64,000 nucleotides of DNA from Ambrosia x helenae. Taxonomy: Eukaryota; Streptophyta; Magnoliopsida; Asterales; Asteraceae. The position numbers and the translations under genes were made by a program. The notes beneath the pieces were generated by a model, which saw nothing but the letters and a program-made list of their open reading frames with translations, was not told the DNA's origin and did not search any database. Each line of letters opens with the position of its first letter. Position 1 is the first letter of the stretch. Below, one piece after another: positions 11,417 to 23,100 of this stretch. The stretch lies in contig CM061230.1 of assembly GCA_030844895.1 (NCBI GenBank), positions 660,705 to 724,704 on the forward strand, written 5' to 3'.

Positions 11417-11970
11417 GCCACAATAATAACATACATGCATGTCTATTATTTTGATGAAAATACTATATGAATATCTCATAAAACTTTGAAATTCAAGTAA
11501 ACCTAACAAGTCAAACTTTGAAACATAAGTGCTATGTGTTTGAATTGATGTTTTGATCACTCTACAATGATTTTTTTAATATATAGTTATCATCTATATA
11601 TTAATTCATATACAACGTCAACCGGTATAGTGAAAGACTCGAAGTCTACTTTAATGTTGAAGGGACAACAAGTTATGTGGGAAGGATGTTCGAGTATAAT
11701 GTTATAAAAGTGCAACAGCTTTAATAAAGTTTCAAAGTGTCTGCACTTTTCAATTCCATGTTATGTTCATACTTAATTATTTATCTATAGGAATGGCGTA
11801 ACATTCGGACGAGGCATCACGGGGCACCTTCGGCTTCCTCCTTTAGGCTAGTAAGCCGCATGCGGCTAAGTGCCGCCACCCCCATCGAGGCTTCACACGG
11901 CTTCCAAATTGCGGCGAGTACAAGCTGAAGAAAGAAGAAGAAAGAAAGGGGAAAGGGTGGGGGTGCAATG
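11417..11970. other. Intergenic DNA
   Basis: No gene recognised. A purine-rich patch sits around 11,927-11,963. Confidence 0.5.
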
Positions 11971-12155
11971 ACGAAGCTTGAACTTTTGGATGGTAGGGGC
12001 CGAAAGTCAAGATACGCATTTGTTTTTTTCCAAATCGGTGGGGGCCGGACTCAAAAAAATACAAAATTTTTGGATAAAACCGGGAATTTATACTACTGAG
12101 CCAAAAATCGGTGAGGTCAGGGCACCCCTTTGCCCTCACTAAGCTTCATCCCTGA
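11971..12155 (+). mobile_element. Degenerate member of the CAGTGGCGAAGCTTG hAT MITE family
   Basis: GACGAAGCTTGAAC at the left, GGGGGCCGGACTC and TACTACTGAGCCAAAAA inside, and TAAGCTTCATCCCTG at the right match the family consensus. No 8-bp duplication survives. A second, shorter CTAAGCTCCATTCCTG end follows at about 12,192-12,208, so copies may overlap. Confidence 0.6.
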
Positions 12156-12209
12156 AGACCAATCGCATACACCCCCTGGCCCTGACTAAGCTCCATTCCT
12201 GAATGGGTG

Positions 12210-14154
12210 TATGTGATTGGTGGCTAGAGTAAAAATGTGGGGTTTTGGTTTTGGGCTACTTTAGGCTTGCATTTCTGGTGTTTAGGTTTCTTTGAGGTTG
12301 AAATGATGTGGCGTAGTGTGATTGGTGCACCTTAGGCTTGAAGCCTAAGGCGCCCCCTCCCTTATACCAACTAATATTGTTCGCTTTGTCTATTACTAGC
12401 TCACGGATTTTTTTTGGTTGCCTGCATGTAAACTTCCCAGGTGGTCACTCATTATAGTATTGCTTTACCATGTGGATTTACCTAGAATGTTACAATCACC
12501 CCTTCCCTTTATAGATTCATCGTCCTTAATTAGGTTCATACCGTCATCTCAAACATTACACTATATTAATATACAAACCTTTTGAATAGTAAATTTGATT
12601 CATGGCATAACTGTAATTTTTTGCATCTTTTAGGATCTTTTATATATAAATATAATCAAACCTGATGAATAACACGTGTCTTTGCCCAACCCTACCCACG
12701 TTCGTCAATTTATGTTAATTTGCCTAGTGTCCCTCTGAACTCCCCATAAGACTCACCATCCTTGACGAGGTTTGCCCCAACATCTCAAATGACATACAAG
12801 TGGTCTGAAATCATTTGTAACATGTGGTCTTTCATACAAACAAATATTGCACATTTCTCCCGTTGGGGAGACTTTGCAATAGTTCACCATCCTAGCATCA
12901 TTCCCACTCGAACACGCTCGATTAAATGTGAAGTTATTATTTCATCAGCAAGTACCATGGCCGTCCTTGAAAATCTCTGAAAATTTACGTGCCATATCCG
13001 AACCGTTAAAAAATAGGCCTCTTATGCCCAAGTTTAAGTGTTAAATAAGTTATATAAAAAATATATACATATATATATATAGATATAGAGAGAGAGAGAG
13101 AGAGAAAAAGTTTTTTTTAAAAATCATGCCCTCAAAATTTATGGACCCTGTCCGATTGGCCTCATTGGACCTCCCCAAAGACGCCCCTGTCCGCAACCAT
13201 TATACCTCGAACATGGTAATATTTGTGGTGGGTCATTCTTTGCCTACTTTCTCTCATGTTAACACGATCTGCGATTTTCGTAAGGTTTTACAAATGGTAC
13301 TACATTTTTGCATCATATTACAACCTTCACTTAAAAGGAGGTCCACTTTACGCCTATCGGATGTTTTAGTGTTCGGTTAGGCAGATGGGAAGCACACTTG
13401 TGTGGACCTGATATGTGTGCCCCCTCGTTGGCCTTGGGAAAAACAGGTTTGTGGTAGGCCAGGTTGTGTTGATGGCAGGAGAAAAGAAAGTTGCTAAGCA
13501 TGAAAAAACTTATGCTTAGAATCAACAAGTCTTCATTCCGTACGCCTTTAATACGTTTGAGTTTCTTGCTCTTAAAAATGTCAGTTTTCGTACCTTAGAT
13601 GTTAAATCTGTACACATGTCAAAGGATAACATGTAAATAACCCATTTACACCTTTATAACATGCAAGTAATCACCACCATATCCACTCACATTAAATCGC
13701 AACCAAATTCTAATAACCAAATATAAGTATGAGAAAAGTAGTGACTATTTTTCACAAAAGCATTCAACATCTCATTCTCCTTCTCTATTTGACATAATTT
13801 AACTAAAAAAAACTTTTTTCTAGAATTGTTTTTTTTTAAACCTCACACATTCCATTCACCATCTCTATTTATCTTACTCACAAACTCTTATATTATAATT
13901 TTTTTATACACTCGCAATAAATTATAGAGGCTTAGATTTGAGCCTCTAAATATAGAGGTTTGATTTTGTTTTCCATAAATTATTCTCTATTATAGAGAAT
14001 GAGATGGAGTGGCGTTTTGGATAGTTTCTTTAAGTTATTCTCTAAAATATAGAGATAAATACTAGAAAAGTTTAAGGGTAGCGTAAAAAAATTAGACCAA
14101 GGGTATCCTAATCTTTTATTAGTGGTATCTCGATATATAAAACAAGGAAGGAAA

Positions 14155-14197
<43 letters not shown>

Positions 14198-14322
14198 TTT
14201 ACACTTCGTCGATAAAGCTGACAGGTAGCGCGGGTTACCCTAGGGAGGATGGGACATGATTCATGTGAATGAATGCTCGTAAGCCGTAATTAAACTTTGG
14301 CAACAACAGTGAATTGGGTTGT
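12210..14322. other. Intergenic DNA with simple repeats
   Basis: No gene recognised. There are an AT/GA microsatellite at about 13,062-13,106 and a T-run of more than 30 bases at about 14,159-14,193. Short open frames (12,762-12,980; 13,126-13,380) have no recognisable motifs. Confidence 0.55.
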
Positions 14323-14330
14323 TACTTAAA

Positions 14331-14935
14331 TAGGGATGGCAATCAAACCCGAACCCGATGGGTAAACCTGAAACCCGACACATTTGGGACGGGTTTGGGG
14401 TCAAGTAATCGGGTATGGGTCCGGGTATGGATTAGTTTTTATTTTTTTTGCGGGTTTGGGACGGGTTTGGGATTTGATGATATACCCGTTTACCCGACCC
14501 GATTACCCGATAACGTATACCCATTTACCCGATTAGATACCCAATATAATTTCTAATATATCTTTTTAAGTATTATGCATAATATATCTAATTGTCCATC
14601 TAGATTGTCATCTTGTACTAAAAGTTATAAAAAATTAGTGTATACTATTTATTATCTATGTCTTTGAGTGTTTTTATATGATTTAATTATTTTATATTTA
14701 TACATTGTAATCATTTATATTTATACCTAATAGATATCCGTCGGGTTTTTGGTCGGATATATTCAATGGATAAGTTGTAAAAATTAATGGGTTTACCCGA
14801 AACCCGTGGGTATACCCGATACCCGATGGGTAATTACCCGACACAAACCCGACGGGTTTGGGACAAGCATACCTAACCGGGTATGGGGTTGGGATTACCT
14901 AAACCCGTCCCAAACCCGACCCATTGCCATCCCTA
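14331..14935. mobile_element. hAT-type non-autonomous element, ACCCG-rich
   Basis: Terminal inverted repeats read TAGGGATGGCAAT at the left and ATTGCCATCCCTA at the right. Flanks are TACTTAAA (14,323-14,330) and TACTTAAT (14,936-14,943), an 8-bp duplication with one mismatch. Subterminal regions are packed with GGGTTTGGG/ACCCGAACC words, while the centre is AT-rich and non-coding. Confidence 0.85.
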
Positions 14936-15166
14936 TACTTAATAGGCTGACTGAGTGACAGCATTCTTCTTTTGTGGCTTATTGGGCTAAATTAACAAAC
15001 ACATGGATAAATCCCTAAAATAAAACAAAACAAATTCATACAATTTTTAATATCTCATAATATTAAATTGATTATATATATAAAAAACAAGTTACATTTA
15101 GAACGTAAAGCATATCCTGCTAAACACAAATCATTGGTTCTTATGGCTTTGTGAGTCACTGTGGAC

Positions 15167-15737
15167 TAAGGGCGGCAATTATTGACACGGCCCGAAAACC
15201 GACCCGAACCCGACACGAACAAAAAAAAAAAAAAACAGATTTGGGTCAAGTAACACGGCCCGTTAAAAAAACGGGTCGGGTTCGGGTTGACCCGTATTAA
15301 AAATGGGCCGGGTTCGGGTTGACGCATATATAAAATGGGTTGACCCGTTAACCCGTTTAAGTATTTAGAAAAAAAATCTAATATATTTTTGTTTTTTTTT
15401 TTCATTTCTATTTACATGGTTAGTTATAATTATGTTATTTTGACACAATATTATTTATTTGTCACACTTATATACTCACCATTAAACATTTTATTGATAA
15501 CCCGCTTACAACCCAACAACCTGCTTATAACTCATGAACATGTATAACTCATTTAAAAATATGGGTTAAACCGGTCGTCTTCGGGTTGACCCGGATTTTA
15601 TATGGGTCGGGTAAGGGTTGAAATATTTGACACGAATAATAATATAGGTCGGGTTCGGGTTGCACATTTCAACCCATCAACCCGCCAACCCGCAACAAAC
15701 CCGTCAATCCATCAACCCGACATGATCGACACACCTA
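15167..15737. mobile_element. hAT-type non-autonomous element, GGGTCGGGTTCGGG-rich
   Basis: The left end is TAAGGGCGGCAAT and the right end CGACACACCTA. CTGTGGAC (15,159-15,166) and TTGTGGAC (15,738-15,745) form an 8-bp duplication with one mismatch. The interior has clusters of ACCCG/CGGGT words on both strands, like its neighbour at 14,331-14,935 but in a different arrangement. No transposase frame. Confidence 0.75.
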
Positions 15738-15846
15738 TTGTGGACCGTCTTCTGCATTCGTTTCAGAAAACGCACCGCCTCAAAAGCCAAGAATCCAAAT
15801 GTGTCAAAGCAAACGGCAGAACACAGCGTGTCATAATATTGTATTC

Positions 15847-15858
15847 TAAAATATATAA
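15847..15858 (+). promoter_or_regulatory. TATA box of the gene at 15.9-19.0 kb
   Basis: TATATAAATA lies about 30-40 bp before a stretch that looks like a 5' leader (pyrimidine-rich, with a long CT microsatellite). The start site is inferred, not seen. Confidence 0.5.
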
Positions 15859-15879
15859 ATAAAACCCCATTGTCGGAAT

Positions 15880-15942
15880 AGGTCGATTGCAACCGTACCG
15901 GCGATTATTCTCTTTTATTCCGGCGAACGTAACTTCCGGTAG

Positions 15943-15991
<49 letters not shown>

Positions 15992-16014
15992 GTATTTTAC
16001 TGATTTTATAAAAA
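15880..16014 (+). other. Probable 5' untranslated exon with CT microsatellite
   Basis: The sequence between the TATA box and a large intron has a (TC)n run at about 15,941-15,987, a common feature of plant 5' leaders. It has no start codon joined to the coding frame. A candidate donor is AAATTAG followed by GTTTTG near 16,014. The intron would run to TTTTTTACAG at 17,264. The exon is inferred from context. Confidence 0.4.
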
Positions 16015-16315
16015 TTAGGTTTTGAGGATATATTATTATTTGGAAACCCTAATTTTCCACTATTTTATCTGTTAACTTCAGTTGTGAATAATAATATTCA
16101 CAGTTTTGTGTTTATGGACAGTGAAACTAATTGTGATTGAAATACTTAGTTTTAAGATGATAGGTTTTCAGTGATTGTGTAGGTCTGTTTATTTAGGGAT
16201 TTAATTACATGTAAATATTTGAATTATGTGAAATTTTGAACATTAATTAGCTAATGATCTGATTGTTTGATACTGATTATTCGTATCGGATTGTCGTTTG
16301 ATTAAAGTTAGAGAT

Positions 16316-16347
<32 letters not shown>

Positions 16348-17285
16348 CGCAACGAATCCTTACTTTTTTCTGAATTTAGTTATTAATTTAGTATCAAACT
16401 AAAGATGAACACTGTAACTACTTATGTGACCTTTTTAAACGCAGCTACAAACATACTTGGTTTGCATCCTTGGTTTTTAAAAGTGTATGCGTTGTGAGCT
16501 CAAAGTCTGATGTGTGATACGCAAAGTGCGCGCATCACGTATGCTAGGCGTTCCTTATTCAAGACGAAATTTAGAACTGATATATAGACGAGACTTAATA
16601 TTTTAGGTTAACTTTTAAACATGAAAAGATGATATGTTCTCATCATCTATTATCAGACTTGCTCACCCGATGGTCTAGTTTATAAATACTCAAGACCATT
16701 ACTCAATCGATAGTCAAGTTTGTTCGGATAGATTTAAAAAACTTAGACCCATCGCATCATATGCGCATCATGTAATGTGCACCTTAACTACAACAATGCG
16801 ATCTCATCACCTCATCATGCGATGCGCGCATTTTAAACTAAGGTTGCATCAACATGTTAAGCCTATATACATTATTCTTGAATTTAGATAAAAGTAAATT
16901 TATTTAATAAAAGAAATACTGTATTTTAGATGATATAGACAGAAAAATTATAATCTGAATCTTAGACTAGGTTCAGTTTGAATTAGGATCCATATTCTAC
17001 AGCTAGATAGTTTATATAAGTAGATAGGTTTTACCGTAGGTATGATTCTAATTGCCTCATGTAAAGCGTTGGTCTTTTGTTCAATGTGTATTACAGTATT
17101 ACTTTCATATTTTTGGAAGATTTCTTGATATTTGATTTTTGGTCAAGAACGAAAAATTTGGCCTTTGTATCATTGTATGTGGATATTAGTGTTTGCAAAA
17201 AGTTATGTCTTTGTTGTTTTGATTTTCAATCTATCTTCATGTGAGTACTTTGTGTTTTTTACAGCACCCCTTGAACTGCTACATC

Positions 17286-18991
17286 ATGAAAAAAGCTATG
17301 CCATGGAATGATGATGATGGCGATTCTTCGTCTAATGAGTCTTCAAGTTCTGAGTCAGATGCATCTGATAATGGTCAAATTCCAAAAAGGAGCAAAATGG
17401 GCCCTGGTGGTTCATCCAAATCCAAAGGTATTTGTCGCAATACGTTTTCTTTCATCAAAATGTAAATTTTCATAAAAAAAACAACTTTGTTACCTGATAA
17501 GGTAATAGCTTTGATGTAACAACAACCAAACCCAGTATATCCCACAAACAACAAAGCTATTAGTAGGGTCTGGGGAGGGTGGGATGTAGGCAAACCTTAC
17601 CTCTACCCTTGGGGGTAGAGAGGCTGTTTCCAAAGAGACACTCAGCTCAAAACACACAGCCTAGGGTGCCTCAGGGCTTTGCGCCTACCCAATTTCCCAA
17701 AGGCGCGCGCCTCAGGCGCTTTTTTGTCAAATTTCAGTCACTTTTCTCCCTGAGGCGCGCGCCTCACGTACACAGGGTATTTTTCATACATAAAAATGTT
17801 GTAGCTTGGTGTTTTTGGCTTGTACATATAGGTAAAATCACATAAAAACCTTATTTATTGCTATATTTTGGGTAAATGAAGCTAAAAACTCATGGGATAT
17901 ATAAAAAAATTATATAATTAGTGTGCGCTTCGGGTACAAAAGTCCCACGCTTTTTGCGCTTTGCGCTTCGCGCGATGCGCTTAGACCTCGTCGCTTTTGT
18001 GCGAGGCACGCTTTTTCAAACCAAGATTTCAGCCCATTGATTCAACGGTTCATTTTTCAATTTTTAGTATAAATATCACGTCAAACGGTCAAAGAGTAAA
18101 AAAATTGTGTGTGTAGGGAAAGTGGGAAACAGACCAAAAGAGGTTTATAGTTGTGCCAATATATTTTCAAGTGTTACCGGCTCCTAAATCATTTTAGTAA
18201 GAAGATGGGTTTTAATGAGTTTTTTGTAGTCACTTAAAATTTAATTTAAGTACTCTTGAAAATCTATTGTTGGGTTGGGTTGGGTTGGGTTGGGTTGGGT
18301 TGGGTTGACATGGAACACTTTTTGTCCAAAGTCTGTTTTTTGAACAATTAGTGCATCAGAGATCATTACAAAATGTGGAAAATGTGCAGGACCAGTCACA
18401 ACAGGTCGGGTTGGTTGACCCATAACATTTTGTCCAGAAGTTTGAATTCATTATAAACAATTTTGTTGCCAGATATGATTAAAAAAAATATATTGTTTTA
18501 ACAATAATCTTACTTTTTGACATGTTTTCCTTTTAGCTCGTTATTGTCTATACTAACAAGAGGTGTCTTCGTGTCTGTTTTGACTCTTTTGACTTTACAC
18601 GTGTGCAGTCAAACTCGCGAGTCGCAAGAGTAAAGGCATTGACTTTGAAGCATTAAGTCAACATGGATACAAAGGCGGGTTATCCGTTTTAAAAGTCCCA
18701 GCACCAAAAGAAGATGATAAGAACCGTGATTGGTCATGGTCAACAGGTAAGGAAAAACGTGATGCAAATGAGACTGAAGAAAGTTATCAAGAAAGACAAA
18801 AGACACGAGCTGCTTTACGCGAAGGAGAAGAGCTGGCACACGCGCAAACCCAAAAAGAACGAAACCTTTCATTTTCACAGAAGGAAAAGAGGAAAAGAGA
18901 TATTGGACAGGCTAGTAGAGGAAAGAGCTATGTTGAAGAGGAGAAGAGATTGTTGAGGGAAAGTGGTGTTTATTCTGGTTTCGATTCGTGA
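17286..18991 (+). CDS. Conserved Lys/Arg-rich protein of unknown function (two coding exons, 174 aa)
   Basis: The coding exons are 17,286-17,427 and 18,609-18,991. They join in phase 1 at AAAG/GTATTT and GTGTGCAG/TCAAAC and give 174 residues. The start MKKAMPWNDDD follows an acceptor at 17,264. Residues 8-30 are an acidic, Ser-rich tract (DDDGDSSSNESSSSESD) followed by a basic KRSK patch. The second exon has a compact region, GLSVLKVPAPKEDDKNRDWSWSTGKEKR written here in parts as GLSVLKVPAP and DWSWSTGKEKR. It is followed by a charged, probably helical segment ending in EKRKRDIGQASRGKSYVEEE and the C-terminus SGVYSGFDS. This layout recurs, from my memory, in short plant and other eukaryotic proteins, but I cannot name the family or a function. 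Nuclear location is plausible from the basic clusters. The intron contains a TS-type SINE and a GAGGCGC element. Confidence 0.88.
17513..17648 (-). mobile_element. TS-type SINE 3' end in intron
   Basis: Read on the minus strand it has AACAGCCTCTCTACCC, GGTAAGGTTTGCCTACATCC and CCTCCCCAGACCC, then TGGGATATACTGGG and a tail of GTTGTTGTTA. The (TTG)n tail and these blocks are the established 3' signature of TS-type plant SINEs. The 5' tRNA-like part is not evident; sequence with AGGCGC words abuts instead, so the copy is probably truncated. Confidence 0.75.
17650..18025. repeat. GAGGCGC-rich repeat element in intron
   Basis: The stretch is dense in GCGCGCGCCTCAGGCGC-like words, with an AT-rich centre. 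It resembles the elements at 2736-3330 and 20,618-20,952. Borders are not clear. Confidence 0.45.
18265..18306 (+). repeat. (GGGTT)n microsatellite
   Basis: About eight tandem TTGGG units. This is not the plant telomere unit TTTAGGG. Confidence 0.85.
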
Positions 18992-19589
18992 TTTGTTTTT
19001 TGAAATTGTTGTTTAGAGTAATGTTTGCCAATTGTGTCGGGTTGGAGGGTTGAATTGTTCGATTTGAACGCGACAGAGTTTAAGTTGATGCTAATTTTAT
19101 CTCTCTTGTACTTTGTAAACTTGTGTTAGAAAAGCTAGTTATTATGCTTCTGAATTTATATAAATCTTGAATGTAACATCATGTTGTGCATGACTATCTA
19201 ATAGTAAGTAATTTAAGTTATTTTGCTGTTTTGAGGTTGCTTATTTTACACTGATTACTTTTAGAAAGAGGGAATAATCTTGAATTTATATCAATTTGCA
19301 GTTTATTTATTTGACCATATGAAGCAAATACATTTGAGATTTAATATTGATTATTATTAATAATCAAGGTCTCGGAGGCCAAGTACTCCCCGAGTAATCG
19401 CTACAAGGTAGGTTGCTGAGGACCGAGTACTCCTGACTCCGACTAGAGAGCGCCTAGCGACTTTTGCAACATTTATTAATAATAAATTTATTATTATTAT
19501 TATTACAAAGAAGTTGGGTAGCTTAATTTTAATATCATTTTGTGGTTAATTATCTGATTACTTGAAGAGAAACAAGTTTTAAATATAAT
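18992..19589. other. 3' untranslated region and intergenic DNA
   Basis: The first about 180 bases are probably the 3' leader-out of the gene ending at 18,991, with AT-rich signals such as TTTATATAAATCTTG at about 19,154. From about 19,365 to 19,475 there is a GC-richer repeat-like block (GAGTACTCC / CGAGTACTCC words). No second gene is seen. Confidence 0.5.
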
Positions 19590-19770
19590 TATTTGAAGAT
19601 ATCATCATGCCCGGGTTTGGTCTCAAGTTCGAATCTCACGCTCCACCGAAAAATAACCGCTTGGGTTTGAAAGAAAAAACCCATGTGGTGCTATGGAATT
19701 CGATCATGGGCAGTGGTCGCTTTGCAACACAGGATTTACCGCTGAAACACTGCTCTCAAAAAAAAAAGTT
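19590..19770 (+). mobile_element. SINE fragment
   Basis: B-box-like GGTCTCAAGTTCGAATCTC is followed by a 120-base body and an A-run after CTGCTCTC. The A-box side is not recognisable, so it is probably 5'-truncated. Confidence 0.55.
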
Positions 19771-20112
19771 GAAATTATCAAAATTTACTCACCTCTTAAA
19801 TGACATAACTTATATTCAATACATCTGATTATCGGTTTCTACTTACAGCCAGCAGACTGAGATTTCATTTCAACAAAAACTATAAATTATTTCAAGATAC
19901 ACTCAACCAACAAAACACATATAAAGCAATTCGATGCGGTTAACTACTTTTTATAAAGCACCAAATCTAAACCGAACCATAAAACACAAATAGCTTCCCG
20001 AACCTATACTGATCAACATTGCGCTGTTAAGCTAGTTCCAGTTTGACGGTTTTCTTGAAGGCCATAGCAGCAGTCGAATATATCATATATCATAGATTCG
20101 TACTTTTGGTTA

Positions 20113-23100
20113 TCAAGCCAAGTAAGAAGACCTGCTGGGGAGAGTTCTGCAAATGGCTTTAATTGTGTTTGGAGTGGTTCTGCAACAACCACCGACAAGA
20201 GATGCTCCCATTTCGCACCACTTATTCACGTACGAAACAAAATCTTCATCCGCCACTCCCGTGTTTTTTCTGTCACAGAATAAAGCCGTGTATAAAAATA
20301 ATATTTGGTTCTTGACCCGTTGGCTTATGAATATGTCAATTCGGGTTATGTTTTATCTTTAACTTGTTAATTTTGGGATGATGGAAAATTTCAGCTTAAA
20401 ATGGACCATGTCACATCAGTTGAAAGTTGCCAGCCCAAAGCGTAATTTTAACGCGTAAAACTTACTAAATCAAAGATAAGATTATTACGGAAATAATATT
20501 TTACAAAATAAACTTCTATAAGAACAGTTTTTGGATAAACGCAACCTGAAATTCAGCATCATAAGTTTCACCACTATTTGGATATATATTTATAGTTGGA
20601 GAATATTAGTCCCAACCAAGGTTTAAAAGTACAGAAACAAGCCTCGAGGCATAAGCCCGAGGCGGAATTAAAAAATTATATATCTTAAAAAAATAAAACA
20701 CTAACTAATTTCATAATCAAATTCATCAAAAAAACACACATAAAAGAAGACATGAAATGTTACAAAAAAGTCTAAAACATCAAAAGCATACCTCAAAACC
20801 CCTGAGGCGCAACTTTTCTTACCGCCTCAGGCCTGTGAGGCACACCTAAAAAATTAACCCTTGGGGGCGACGCCTCAGACTCGTTTTTGTCCCGAATCGC
20901 CTTGAGGCGCGCCTCAAGGCGTGCGCCTCGACCGTTTTTTTTTAAAATATGGTCCCAACACACTAGCTCATAAGACAATGTAAAGGAGGGGAAAAGTACT
21001 CACCACCCACTGCTTTAATTCAGCATCATAAGTTTCACCGCTATTTGGATATATAAGTATCGGTTTAGTTGTCACCTGAAAGATTTATCAAAAATAAAGC
21101 AAAATCATCACCACGGTGTATAGAAAAGGACGGTTCAACTTACTCAAGGGACTTGAGCTAGATTTTATTTTGGGGCCTATTTTTGAAAAAAAATAATATC
21201 GATGAAATTATTCTAAATAAATATTTTGAAACCACGTCAATCTTTAAATTATCATTCCAGATTTGCGAATCAGAAAAAATTGTAAATTTCAAAAACCTAT
21301 AGGAAACTTCATCGGTTCATCCTATGTTGAGGGAAGAAAATGATTTCAAAGGAAACATCTATAACGCATTTTGGCATCAAAGTAAAATTCCTTTAAAAGA
21401 GGCTTTCTAACCCAATTTTTAAACCTAACTTTTTAAGAGCCATTCCAAAGCCTTTTTTTATACTTAGTGCATAGATACATAAAAAAAGAATCAGAATAAC
21501 ATGAAGCAGTACCTTTTTGATAGATTGAATCAGACCACTAATAAATCTAGGTGGCGTACAGTTGATTCCTACAGCAACAACCTTATGGCATGAGTCAGCA
21601 ATTTTTGCACATTCAGTCAATGAGTCACCGCTGACCACATTTACACCGTCTTTGGAGTTAAAGGAGAACCATGCAGGGATTCTTATTCCTTCTTCAAGTA
21701 GCTCAGCATATGCCTGTTTAAATATTCAAAGAATATCACAATTCATAACCAAACTTTCTTAATAAATGAACAAAAAGAATATGCAGATCAACCCTGGCCC
21801 ATTCGACCGAAACTAAAACTTGACCCGTTTCAACCTGAACCCGCATACAATACAGTATGAGAAACTTTATAGAACATATTATTTACTAAACCTGTGCTTC
21901 AAGCTTGTTTGGCACTGTTTCAAAGGCTATTAAATCAGCACCGGATTCAGCTAAAACTTGAACTCTTCTCCTGTGGAAACTCTTCAAGAATTCCAGATCC
22001 ATTGCATCACCATAGTCTCCACTGTAAAATGAGCGATGAATTTGATCACAAAAACAAAATATCACAAGTAGTTCACTAGATATTAGCCGAAAGAAGTTGA
22101 GCATCTTTAAAGTAACAACTGATGATAAAACTGAAGTTACCTATACTCAGAACCATCAGCCAAATACGCCCCATAACTCCCAACAGATGCAGCAATTAAA
22201 ATAGGCCGATTCTTGAGAATTTTACCATCGCTACTAAAATTACTAGCAGAATTACAGCATCTCTCATAATATATCTTTCTTGCCTCACATGCAATATCTA
22301 CACTTCTCTTAAGCATCGCTTCACTTTCTTCCTTCGAGAAGCCTTTGGCTCCAAACCCTTGTATCGTTGCCTGTCAAAATACCGTTAAGAGGGTGTTTGG
22401 GATTGATTTTTCAAAACAGCTTCTGCGTTTTGGAAATGCAGGGGTGGAGCTGCTTTTAGATTATTGCGTTTTGGTAGCCTAAAAATCCATTTCAAAATTT
22501 CTCAACCCCAAACACTAAAAACTGATTATTTGCATTTTCAAAACGCAATAATCTAAAAATCAATTTCAAAACGCAATCCCAAACACCCCCTAAATTGCAC
22601 GTGCGAGTGTGTCAGAGAGAAAGGGATTAATGCTAGTGAGGACCATTGAATTACCTGATAAGAAGCTGTGATTATTATATCTGCACCAGCTTCAAGATAA
22701 TCAAGGTGTACCTACAATAATCAAATGCATTAAAAACTTAATCTTTCCTATAACTTTCTAACAATGCAAAAGTAATCTACTGTCTACATATAAGGTAAAA
22801 AATAAAAATAACAAATTTACATGCTAGTCGATATTAACAATATTCACAAAAAAAATGTTGGCTTTATTCAATCTGCATATCATGCAAACAGGACCACTGA
22901 AGATATAAATGTTGTACTTATCATACTATGGCTGTCACTGGTCCCAGAGCTTAGTATGCTGACAATGCATCTACCTTCCCATTCCATTTAAGTAAAAACC
23001 ATACATTAACTACATATTCTTTCATGCAAATTACAGCTCAACAGAGCAGTGGCGAAGCTTGACCCGAGACTTCGGGGGGTCGGAAGTCACCGGGGGGTCG

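Noticed and set aside
18265..18306. Interstitial telomere repeat
   Set aside because: The unit is TTGGG, not the plant TTTAGGG.
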